NCBI GenBank assembly: GCA_001579985.1
Contig: LRSR01007989.1
Location: forward strand, 1 to 27,396
Length of the DNA: 27,396 nucleotides
Direction: 5' to 3'
From: Hypsibius dujardini
Taxonomy: Eukaryota; Tardigrada; Eutardigrada; Parachela; Hypsibiidae
How positions within the stretch are numbered: the stretch's first letter is position 1; the number at the start of each line of letters is the position of its first letter. Under the pieces are notes generated by a model. It was not told the origin of the DNA, did not search any database, and worked only from the letters and a program-made list of their open reading frames with translations. Below are positions 15,401-23,921 of this stretch, piece after piece. The translations under genes and the position numbers were made by a program.

Positions 15401-18400
15401 CCATAGGGTACGGCGGCACCTACCGCTGCTTGAAATCAGAGAAGACCATGCGATTGGGGAATCCCTTTCGGCAAATGCGGATACCCTCGAGCACACCGTT
15501 ACAGGTCAGTTGATGCATGACTAGATGGGCGTCCACCACTCCGGGCTGTTTCATTTCGTTGGGGATGATGCAACGGACGAAATGCGGATGAGTGGCCTTA
15601 AGGGTGGCCATTAGCTTACCCAGCTGTTCGCGGTAGAGGGCGGACACGGTCTGGAAACCGGATCCCTTCTTACCCTTGCCACCCTTGCCACCGCCTTCAG
15701 CGGCCGCAGCATCAGCTTCCGGATCGGAGAAGACCTTGGGCAGCAGCGGGTTACCGGCCTTCTTGAAGAGCTCAACGACGTTGTCGTTCAGCGGATCCTT
15801 GTTCTTCTCCAACCAGCCGGTAATGTTGTAGGGCACAGTTCCGGCGTAATGGGCAATGGACATGTGAGCTCCCTCAGCTCCTTTCTGTCCGGGCCTGGGC
15901 TTGCTGAANCAGTTTCAATTCGCTTTTCAGTGTACCAGAAGGAACTTCAGGTGGAACAGAACAGCTGAACCATGGAGAACTGTAGAACACCGACTCACTT
16001 GAAGGTGTCATCAGTGGCTTTGGGGAACATAGATTCCTCCTCAAGGATGGAGAAGATACCGAGGGGCTTTTCAATCAGCTCGATACACGCCTGGAGGTCC
16101 AGACCGAAATCGATGAACTCCCATTCGATGCCTTCGCGTTTGTACTCCTCCTGTTCCAGCACGAACATGTGATCTGTAGAGGAAAGGAGCACATGTGATG
16201 CGATTGCAAACGAGAATTGCTAGAACAGTTGAAAGGGTTTTGGAGCAAAAAAAGGTTTCCCGTACGGTTGAAGAATTGCTGCAACTTTTCGTTGGTGAAG
16301 TTGATGCAAATCTGCTCGAAACCGTTGCTGTCGAAGATCTCGAAACCGGCAATATCCAACACACCTAGACATTAAGTGCAATGAGGCCAAATTTCCCAGC
16401 CAACGATCAAGTTTCCAAAACAGTAAACGAACGAACCGATAAAGAAAAGGCGAGCTGCTTTGGTCTCAAGAGTGACGTTGACACGGATGACCAGCCACAA
16501 GAAGAGTCTGTTGAAGAGAGCCTTGGCCAAGGCCGAGACGGCGTTGGTGCACTGTGCCTGGTTCTGACCCTTGGTCACGACCTCAGTTCCGACCTTAACC
16601 TTGGGCTTGGTGATGGCGATGATGAGCTGTTGCGGGTTGATGCCGCACAGATGACCGACCTTCTCGGCGTACTCCGTGCCGTCCGTTTCGGCCTGCTCCT
16701 CACGCGGTCGCTGCTTGAACTTCATACCGCCAAAGTTCATCACAGCCGACACAAGCGAGTACACCTGGTCCTTCTCCTCTTGACTGAACCCGAGAACGTT
16801 GAAGGCGTAATCTATGGAGGATGAAAACGGTGGTATATGCACAGTAGATAACAGTCAATCTGACCATTGTGGCTCAGTTAGCAAGTTTGCCCTACCGGTA
16901 TCCTTCATTTCCTTGGCGTCGTCCATGCCGTCGACTTTGGTCTTGCCTTGCGCGACAAAGTGGTAGGCCGTGATGTCCTCAGTCAGCAGGAGTTTCTCCT
17001 TGAGGCCGGGCACACCGCCGGACATGATCTGGTAGAAGATGTGGTACGATCGTTCCAGCGGTTGTTGGTAGACGATGCGAGACTTCTCAAGCAGATCTAC
17101 CCCGAACACAAGAATGGTTGTGCCTAAACTCAATACGGAGAACTATACCACGCAGGGCTAAGTGACGTACAGCTCTCAATATCGGCTCCGGACAGCTTTC
17201 CGGTGGTTCCAAAGTGGATACGGATGAATTTACCCTGTCCAGGACACAAGACATTAGTAAAGCATGTTGAGGGATGAGATTGCCCAATGAGTAGGCGATC
17301 GCCGGATACTTACGAATCGGGAGCTGTTGTCGTTACGGGTGGTCTTGGCGTTACCGAAGGCCTCCAGCACAGGATTGGCCTGCACAATTTGATCTTCCAG
17401 CGATCCCTAAATTGGTGAAAGGTTGCAGTCAGACCATTGTCCCATGAACTGTATAAAGGCAAGTGGGGCAAGCGGACTGGATAAGGGTAATGATAAGGGA
17501 CACCTGTCTTGTCTAGTCGGAATATTTTGATCAATCATTAGAGGTTTCGGTTCGTCAAGTTTTTTTTGGTTCTTTTCGCTTTAAATAAACCAACTTTTAA
17601 AATGGGAACGGGTTCGTGGGTCGAGGCTGGGTGGTGAAATTTCAGAAGCCATCGCGGAGAGGAGTGGAGAGGGAAGGAGGCGGAAGGAAGGAACAACCAA
17701 AAAGGCACAAGGAGGAGCAATGGATGGTACATGGTAGGGTTGTATTTGGGTTGGCCGGGGTTTTGGGAGGGCTCGCTCGCAGGCGCTGAAATAGTACGGG
17801 GTAAATGGGTCGGGAACCGAGGGTTGGGTGGGTGGGTCACTGCCTGCTTGCAGTACAAACCTTGGACGGATCGGCAGTGACGGACTTGTCGGAGGCACCG
17901 ACGGTGGCGAAGTAGGTGATGACCTTTTTGGTGTTCTCCGTCTTTCCGGCTCCGGATTCTCCGCTATAAGTGTCAAACTCATAAACTATTTGCTTCAACT
18001 CATAAACTATTTGCTTGAAGTGAATTGCGTTACGCAAAATCCGCGTGACCTTATGGGATGGGGACATAAGGACCGAGCAATAGCAAACCTCAGGTCTCAA
18101 TCACGTGATCAGTCTAATCGAATCTCTGAGCAAACCTAGTCGAATAACGACTCGAAATTTGTTTTCAAACATGTGAAATCCCCTTTTCGTTTTAAATGTT
18201 CGAACGTCCAGCTGCCGCATTTTCCCTTTTACGGTACTACCCGTAGACTGAATTATACCCTGTTCGTGACCATTGGCCGGGAGGGAGACTTACGTGATCA
18301 GCATAGACTGGTTTTCGCGATCTGAAATGACCACACAATTTCTATGTAGTTTTTCAGTTGAAATGATGCATGGACGATGACGGCACGCTTAGTTGTTGCC

Positions 18401-20613
18401 TTGCATACCGATCAGCATGTTGCTGTAGGCGACGTCGGAGATGGCGAAGACGTGCGGCGGTACCTCAGCTCGGCGACGGCCCTTAAAGACGGCAACGGCC
18501 TTCTTATTGTAGATGGGCATCCACTTGTACGGGTTGATGGCGACGCAGAAGAGCCCAGAGTACGTCTGCAACGGGATCAAGAAGAAGCGTCATGAAAGAA
18601 AAGGTTTTTCTTAAATCACAAAGGCAGACACGCGACAGTTCTATTGCAACAAGTACGCTGCTACTCGCATCTTCACCGCCCTATGCGACAACTAACAGCT
18701 TATTGTATATCATCACTTTGTCACTTTTTGAGTGCTATCGAGCAATTAGTGTTTCTGTCATCATTGATTTTCTGTTACGTTTCCGTCATCAAGTAAGCAA
18801 CAACATGACACAAATCCTTTCCACTAAAAAATAACTTCAACATCATTGTTAGCTGATGAATTCATTATCTCTTCACCGTTTGCATGGTTCTTGTCCCTCC
18901 CTCCACTTCTTTCATTTGATCTAGGCTGCAGCTATTTTACCCCTCCCTCGGGCCTAATAGATCCCTGGCTATTTTACCCTCCCTGAAGATATCACTAGGG
19001 ACCCAATAGTTCTCCTGTTATTTTTCATTTCCCATGTTGTCCGTCCGTCCGTCGTCCATCTGTCCGTTGTCTGTCCATCGGTCTGTTGCCTGTTCACCCG
19101 TCCGTTGTCCATCCGTTGTCCATCAGTCCGTTATCCGTCCTTCCGTCCGAACGGACCGACAACGGATCGACAACGGACGGACAACGGACGGACAACGGAC
19201 GGACAACGGACGGACAACGGACGGACAACGGACTGCTTGGAGGGGTGAAGTAGCAGGGGCGCTATTTGGGCCCCTGAGACGTATACAGGAGGGGGTAAAT
19301 AGTGAGATTTCTATTGGGGCCTTGGTAGTGCTGAAATAATGGGGTTCTAGTGGGCCCCAAAGGGGGGGGGGGTAAAATAAACGCTCCGTTGCTCTAAAAA
19401 ACTTGATTTCGATAATCTGTTAATTTCACTTTTCCACGTTGTGCAGAAATTATTGAAGTATATATTCTTGCGCAGTGCACAAAACATTTATTATTGTACC
19501 GTAAAGTGGTCACACATGATTTAGATTTCGCTTCTGAGGAAGCAAGCAACCTCTGAGTGCAGTGTAGGACCCAAGGGCCAGGCCATATAACGGAAGCTCT
19601 CGTAGTCGAACTAAACTTAGCTCCCTCCAATCGACATTCCATCATGGCTCGCACTGCGAAAATTCCGACACATCCACAGACTGTATCAATCTATTCATAG
19701 AGCCTGAGCGAAGGGGGGAAATCATACAGAAGCAACATTCGACGCGCTGATGTAATGACAAAATATGTAGCCGCCGTTTCAATCATATGGGCGAGGCGAT
19801 GGAATCGTTGCCCTTTTATGGACGCGCAAATCAGGCGCAATGGTGGGAGCTCGGACGTGAACTGTCAACCGCAGATGTAACTCTCTCGAAAGATGACACT
19901 CGGGGTAATCTGACCTTTCCCCTCTATTCGGATCGCGTGCATGTAGCAAAATTTTTTTTGCCCAAGCCTTTCCATCACCGATCAAGCAACTTTTCAAATG
20001 AAAAAACTTACGAAATGACGTAAAATTGAATTCCGAATTAATATAAAATAAATGGAACAGATGTGCAAGCCTAATACTTTGCATAGTAAGCTACAGAATA
20101 TGTTTGTGCTGGCTAATTTATCCGATTACTTACGTAGATGAAATCCTTGTAGTAACGCTGGCGCAGATTATGCAAGATGCTGGCGTCATTGAGGTAGGTC
20201 AGGGTAGACATGTCCTCGCACTTCTCGAACTTGGGTGGGTTCATCTGCTGGATCTGTTCCTTCTTGAAGGTCTTGTCCTGTACAATCGGTTAAAGAGTTG
20301 AAATTACCCCAAGATGACGCTGAGATGAGTACCACAAAGGTGATCCAAATTTCAATCAAACTCACCCCATCCTTAAGGGAGACAGTGACCTGCTCTCCCT
20401 TGGTGGACTTGATCTCACCGGGCACGAATCCCTCCTTCTCGTCCGGCACCCAGCAGCTTTTTTTACCATCAAAAGGCTGACTTTGGTCTTGGCGTTGCAT
20501 CTCCAGGCTGGGACGGAGGAAGGGAGTCGGATCCCGTTCTGAAGAAACATGGAGAGGTAAATCTTACAGGAAGACAGACAGACAAACAAAAAGACAGACA
20601 GACAGGTAGATAA

Positions 20614-20707
<94 letters not shown>

Positions 20708-20922
20708 GGCAGACAGACAGACAGGTAGACAGGGAAGCAGACAGTCAAATAAACAGAAAGGACAAATACGTAGCAGACAGACAGACACATAAAGATATAC
20801 ATACAAGTAGACATACAGACATACAGACAGACAGAGAGACAGATAAACAGACAGACAGACAGACAAACAGACGTTGAAGCAGTCTTACCCTCGGCATCAG
20901 CGGGCGGTCCTTGTTTCACCAT
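9458..20922 (-). CDS. Mhc: Muscle-type myosin II heavy chain
   Basis: Actin-activated ATPase of the thick filament. Twenty-seven coding exons: 20922-20889, 20538-20366, 20277-20134, 18565-18409, 18321-18294, 17963-17861, 17406-17314, 17234-17171, 17096-16896, 16811-16437, 16364-16266, 16173-15999, 15903-15424, 14928-14143, 14048-13933, 13861-13684, 13612-13221, 13117-12840, 12760-12587, 12466-12254, 11530-11384, 11319-10867, 10740-10429, 10301-9983, 9923-9864, 9790-9570, 9499-9458. They join in frame to 1938 aa (Drosophila about 1960). Motor: P-loop GESGAGKT (180-187), switch I NDNSSR (238-243), switch II DIAGFE (461-466), Gly/Lys-rich loop 2, and SH2/SH1 cysteines near 683 and 693. The lever arm with its two light-chain-binding IQ regions is about 770-825, ending [15 protein letters not shown] continuous coiled-coil rod follows to about 1905, then a Pro-rich tailpiece ending KVDADE. 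About 15 residues expected between TF (548) and KPRPG (550) are missing next to an N at 15909. Each motor exon is present once. Confidence 0.97.
11531..12253 (-). repeat. Mhc rod intron with degenerate GACGGA repeats
   Basis: A 723-nt intron between rod exons, where neighbours are 64-127 nt. Much of 11670-12060 is a degenerate GACGGA/GGACGGAC repeat on the plus strand (TCCGTC in the transcript). The long open frames here on both strands (Pro/Ser-rich on minus, Gly/Arg-rich on plus) come from the repeat. Confidence 0.75.
14929..15423 (-). repeat. Mhc intron before the converter exon
   Basis: A 495-nt intron upstream of the exon that starts with the converter (YSILAASV). It contains scattered GACGGAC, GACTGACGGGCTGACGGGC and a G run at 15245-15253. 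I searched it for a second converter-like exon, as in Drosophila Mhc exon 11, and found none. Confidence 0.6.
15904..15998 (-). other. Suspected assembly defect in Mhc (N at 15909)
   Basis: The only ambiguous base in the window lies here. Between the relay exon (ending ATDDTF) and the next exon (KPRPGQ) all myosin II heavy chains carry about 15 residues with a K-L-x-x-x-H-x-G-K pattern. In this gap the minus strand reads ELKL-x-QQ around the N, a possible remnant, but in a frame that does not continue into the downstream exon. The splice GTGAGT to TTCAG keeps frame but omits the segment. A collapsed or lost stretch of tens of bases is the likeliest explanation. Confidence 0.6.
17407..17860 (-). 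other. Mhc intron after the P-loop exon, no element recognised
   Basis: A 454-nt intron. Its transcript strand is pyrimidine-rich over about 17640-17720 (purine-rich on plus). No conserved exon, clear tandem repeat or inverted repeat was recognised. Confidence 0.5.
17964..18293 (-). repeat. Mhc intron with a 21-bp tandem duplication
   Basis: A 330-nt intron between the 28-nt exon and the P-loop exon. Close to its acceptor it contains two adjacent copies (about 17976-18017) of AACTCATAAACTATTTGCTT. No coding exon was recognised in the rest. Confidence 0.7.
18566..20133 (-). repeat. Largest Mhc intron, with a foldback element
   Basis: A 1568-nt intron upstream of the exon [14 protein letters not shown]. 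About 18905-19380 is an imperfect inverted repeat. Its outer arms carry CTATTTTACCCCTCC and GGGACCCAATAG words on the left and their complements on the right. Between them are mirrored GTCCGTTGTCC (left) and GGACAACGGAC (right, 11-bp unit, about six copies at 19160-19231). 18600-18900 and 19390-20133 show no recognised feature. No second copy of the alternative exon 3 type known from Drosophila Mhc was found. Confidence 0.6.
20539..20888 (-). repeat. First Mhc coding intron, almost entirely a TGTC microsatellite
   Basis: Of 350 nt, about 300 (20571-20872) are ACAG on plus, i.e. TGTC/CTGT in the transcript, with interruptions. A normal acceptor (CTCTCCATGTTTCTTCAG) and donor (GTAAGACT) flank it, so the intron should splice. 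Frames through it are low-complexity and not genes. Confidence 0.9.
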
Positions 20923-21355
20923 TGTGGTTTTACTGTGGGCGCAGATTCAAAAATGGGCAGGGTCAATGAAGGTAGAGAAGAGTCCAGGTACTTTCCAGAT
21001 AGAATTCTACTACTATAACTGGGTGGGGAAGGGGAAGATAGCAATGATGTAGTTCGCTTTATATGCAGATCTGACTTCTAGACCGGAGGCATGAGCTTGA
21101 CGACAGAAGCTGAGGACCTTCTAATTCTCGTCCGTCGTGACTCCTAAGTACGTACGTGTGAAACGAGGAAAACATTGGGTGATGATTTTTTCTAGACTTT
21201 CTCCGTCTCCTTCGGACTTTGTTCGCTGTGCGACGTCATGCACCACAGCACAAGCAGCCGGCGAGGGGAAGCTTCATGGCTACTCCCATGCGTCCAACGC
21301 TGGGTGGGGCTATTTTTATCAGGCTCAGTAGCTCTCTCTCTCTCTCTCTCTTTCG
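20923..21355 (-). promoter_or_regulatory. Candidate Mhc 5' UTR intron end and promoter
   Basis: Ten bases before the ATG is a good acceptor (GCGCCCACAG, exon resuming at 20932), so a non-coding first exon is likely, as in Drosophila Mhc. Farther upstream are a TATA-like TATAAAG (21063-21057, minus strand) and a near-MEF2 site ATAAAAATAG (21319-21310, one base off the consensus). A GA run on minus (21332-21351) also lies here. The factor assignments are inferred from motif resemblance only. Confidence 0.3.
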
Positions 21356-21861
21356 GATTCCGAACCTCTACACAAAAAAACCAATCCCCGCCAATACCAT
21401 GCAGGCTCATATTTCTTCTACTGGACAGCCAGACAAGCTTATAAAGCTGAAGGCTTTGTATGGTCAAGTGTGATGGAACAGCAGCAGTTGCTGGCGGCGA
21501 ACAGACCGGCAACCAACAAAAACAGGCAAAAATCGATTGGCTGATTGCAAAGTTATTTTTGCACTCCAAGATGCCATGGAGCTCCTGCGAGATGTGTAGC
21601 TTTCTTAGGGGCGGGGAGGAGGGTCGGTGTCATACATGATAGATGGCCAATCGGTTTCCAGTTGTATGCGACAAAACATGACAAAACATTGAAGTGAAGT
21701 GCTTATGATTTCGATTTGGATTAGAAATGGCAAAACTGAACTAAAACGAAGTGTGTTTTGAACTAGCAATAGAAGTAGTGCAAGCCAGATACAAGCAGAA
21801 CCTTCAGTACCGGTACTAGTGCACACAAGTCCCAGACGACGACCGGGCGGAATTTCGAGGC
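21356..21861. other. Gene-free stretch upstream of Mhc
   Basis: I see no conserved coding frame. A second TATA-like word (TTTATAAG, minus strand, near 21445-21438) and the words ACTAAAACGAAGTGT (near 21741), also found in the AT-rich element near 7055, are the only items noted. It may contain the non-coding first Mhc exon and upstream control sequence. Confidence 0.35.
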
Positions 21862-22412
21862 CTCCGCAGCTCGACCCAAGAGCCAACAGTCTGGGCGTAG
21901 TGAGGTGCGAAAGTAATATAATCAAATGGTAATGAGACTGAGTGAAAATGAATACACACACACATGATGAAACCGCAAAATGATGAACTGCCGAGTACGC
22001 GTGCACAAGCACTGACCACAACTATCAACTCAGGACGACGGCAAGGGAAATAACCGTGACGCTCGGCGATGAAGAGTTCAAATTCTGATTCAGAAGTCTA
22101 TAAGGTCAGCGACTCATTCCAGACCGAGCTCAATCCACGTCTGCAAACAAAGAGAAATCAACCAATGTCACAATCAACCGATCAATCAATCAATGTTGGT
22201 ACGTGACTGCGCGACCGTAACCTCTTCAGCCTAAAAGGCAGAATTGTCTTCCTCTGCCATGTCCTCATCGTTGTCATGCCATGTCCTCCTCGTTGTCGTT
22301 GGACGTGCCGGAACTGCTTCAACTTCCGTGACGGACGTGGACATATTGATACGGGAGCGCTGGCCGTGAACACATCAGGCTCAGACTTGGTCATCTTTTC
22401 AATTCGTCGATG
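21862..22412. repeat. Dispersed repeat, copy B
   Basis: Matches copy A (7345-8245) over nearly its whole length in the same orientation, with scattered substitutions and small indels. At the site of copy A's minisatellite it has only a CAATCAACCGATCAATCAAT run (about 22168-22193). A local duplication of GCCATGTCCTC(A/C)TCGTTGTC is seen at about 22256-22300. It ends where the virus-like relic begins, at about 22413. Confidence 0.7.
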
Positions 22413-22413
22413 A

Positions 22414-22626
22414 AATCAGTACGCCGGCGGTTACACCATTTTTGGCATGAAAATTTCCACCAATGGTCGCGGAACCCTCGGTTTGATTCGACAGGGTAAC
22501 CTAAGCCTGGCGGTGTCCTTTGCGAAGGCCCTCCCGTCAACCGTTATGATGGTTGGTTATTATATTTATGACTCGATTATTCAGATTAACCAGCACCGCG
22601 TTCTCAGCACAGACTTCACAGTATGA
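22414..22626 (+). pseudogene. C-terminal fragment of a Maverick/Polinton-type capsid-like protein
   Basis: A plus-strand frame of 70 codons, open from 22414 after an upstream TGA and ending at TGA 22624-22626. It contains QYAGGYTIFGM, GTLGLIRQGNLSLAVSFAKAL and YDSIIQINQHRV. This resembles the C-terminus of proteins annotated as F54H12.2-like, which I associate with Maverick/Polinton and adintovirus virion proteins. That link rests on remembered family patterns, not a search. The N-terminal part is absent; dispersed repeat copy B abuts it. The stop overlaps the start of the next frame (ATGA). Confidence 0.5.
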
Positions 22627-23195
22627 ACAGCTCGGTAATTGGTAATGCACTTTCGGGCAATTCCGTTACAAAACCAAGTTCTAGGGGTGTTTTTGCGTGT
22701 GACCAGATCCAATCTTTGGAACCCTTCCCGGGACCGTGCGTTATTAACACAGATCCATGCCCCCATTCCGGGGCGGCACTGGGTAGCTGTGTACCAAGAG
22801 ACGCAAAGGGGTGGTTGACACTTTTGATTCGTTTGGGAAAAATTTGTCATTTTACGGAATTGAACTGTTTAACAATTATCGAGGGTTCAAACAACCTGAC
22901 CATTTACAGTCGCTAATGTCTAATGTGTGCTTACAGTCCTGTAACTTTAACAGTTTTGTAACTCTAATGTATTCTTACTCTTTGTTTTTTTCTTTTACGA
23001 CGTTACAATGGTGAAAAATACGCTGATATCATTCACTTGTTCACCGATAGAAGTTCAAACGATGCCAGATGGTTTGTCAGTACATCAACCGTTACTTTAA
23101 CTTGCAAACAGAAATTCAAGATGATGGTTTTGTGAAACAGTTTGCAAAAAGGTATGCTGATTTCAAGATGAATATTTTTTGCATTGAAAGGGGCC
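22623..23195 (+). pseudogene. Decayed adenain-like cysteine protease of a Maverick/Polinton- or adintovirus-like element
   Basis: Starts at ATG 22623. The first frame holds GVFACDQI and VINTDP. A one-base shift near the C run 22760-22764 moves the His motif PGRHWVAVY (22768-22794) to a second frame. Another shift at the GGGG near 22808-22811 moves DTFDSFG and the Cys motif NVC (Cys codon 22928-22930) to a third. A third shift near 23005-23012 precedes YADIIHLF and SSNDARWFV. The His, acidic and Cys positions and the closing ND motif follow the adenovirus-type maturation protease found in Maverick/Polinton elements. Frameshifts and stops show it is not functional. The orientation is opposite to the host genes. 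Confidence 0.65.
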
Positions 23196-23556
23196 GTACA
23201 GTCAACTACAAGATTAAGTACACCGGAGGGTCCGGGGAATGGGCAAAATGGGCGGGGCAAGGGGCGGTCTTTGAACAATCAAACAATCAACCACCTGACC
23301 ACCCCCTGCTCCGCCCCTTCTGCCCATAGCCTGGACCCTCCAGTGTACTCAACCACCTGACCACCCCCTGCTCCGCCCCTTTTGCCCGTACCCCGGACCT
23401 TCCAGTATACTCAACCACCTGACCGCCCCCTGCTCCGCCCCTTCTGCCCATAGCCTGGACCCTCCAGTGTACTCAACCACCTGACCACCCCCTGCTCCGC
23501 CCCTTTTGCCCATACCCCGGATCCTCCAGTCTACTCAATCTTGTCGTTGATTGTAC
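23196..23556. mobile_element. Foldback element, copy 1, with 62-bp internal repeats
   Basis: The outer arms are inverted copies: the left reads GTCAACTACAAGATTAAGTA and on through GGGTCCGGGG, and the right end is its complement with few changes. Similarity continues for about 65 bp inward. The interior has four copies of a 62-bp unit beginning CCACCTGACCACCCCCTG (near 23291, 23353, 23415 and 23477). There is no coding capacity. A second member lies in a WASHC5 intron at about 25112-25345. Confidence 0.75.
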
Positions 23557-23921
23557 TCGTACTAAGGACGTGAGGGCCAGACGTCCGTTGACATCTTCGG
23601 TGAAGCATATCCGGTTGCTGCGGAATGAGTCTTCCAGTCCGGTGTCCGTCATAACCAGGACTTGACCGCATCCGCCATGGCTGTTGATCCTCATCAGCAC
23701 CATGTTACTAAACACGATTTTACTGATAAAAGTCAACATTGTCCAAAAATGCTTTTTCAGTTGAAGTAGAAGAAATCACAGAGCGAGACGTAATCACCCG
23801 AGTATACTAGCACATTATCATAATCAATGTTTTCCCTAGTATTACCACACCACAAACTGGGAGCTCAAGTCACCATAAACTGGGAGTTCAAGTCACCACA
23901 AACTGGGAGCTAAGTCTTGGA
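23557..23921 (-). other. WASHC5 3' flank with an unidentified coding-like fragment
   Basis: Downstream of the WASHC5 stop codon. On the minus strand, 23739-23560 reads as a short frame including CGQVLVMTDTGLEDSFRSNR, whose composition looks protein-like, but I recognise no family. It runs into the foldback element on its 3' side. No AATAAA on the minus strand was placed with confidence. Confidence 0.3.
23851..23916. repeat. Three-copy 23-bp tandem repeat in the WASHC5 3' UTR
   Basis: Units at 23851-23873, 23874-23896 and 23897-23916 share CAAACTGGGAGCTCAAGT with one or two changes; the last copy is shortened. It lies 5 bases past the WASHC5 TGA in the transcript direction. Confidence 0.85.

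Noticed and set aside
17964-18100. Open frame running upstream from the P-loop exon
   Set aside because: The acceptor at 17964-17966 and the 28-nt exon 18294-18321 give the exact conserved myosin sequence. The upstream frame is intronic and contains a 21-bp duplication.
20566-20866. 100-codon Cys-Leu-Ser-Val frame upstream of the second Mhc coding exon
   Set aside because: Microsatellite translation within the first coding intron.
23285-23545. CRISPR-like spaced repeats
   Set aside because: Units are contiguous 62-bp tandem copies without unique spacers, inside a eukaryotic foldback element.
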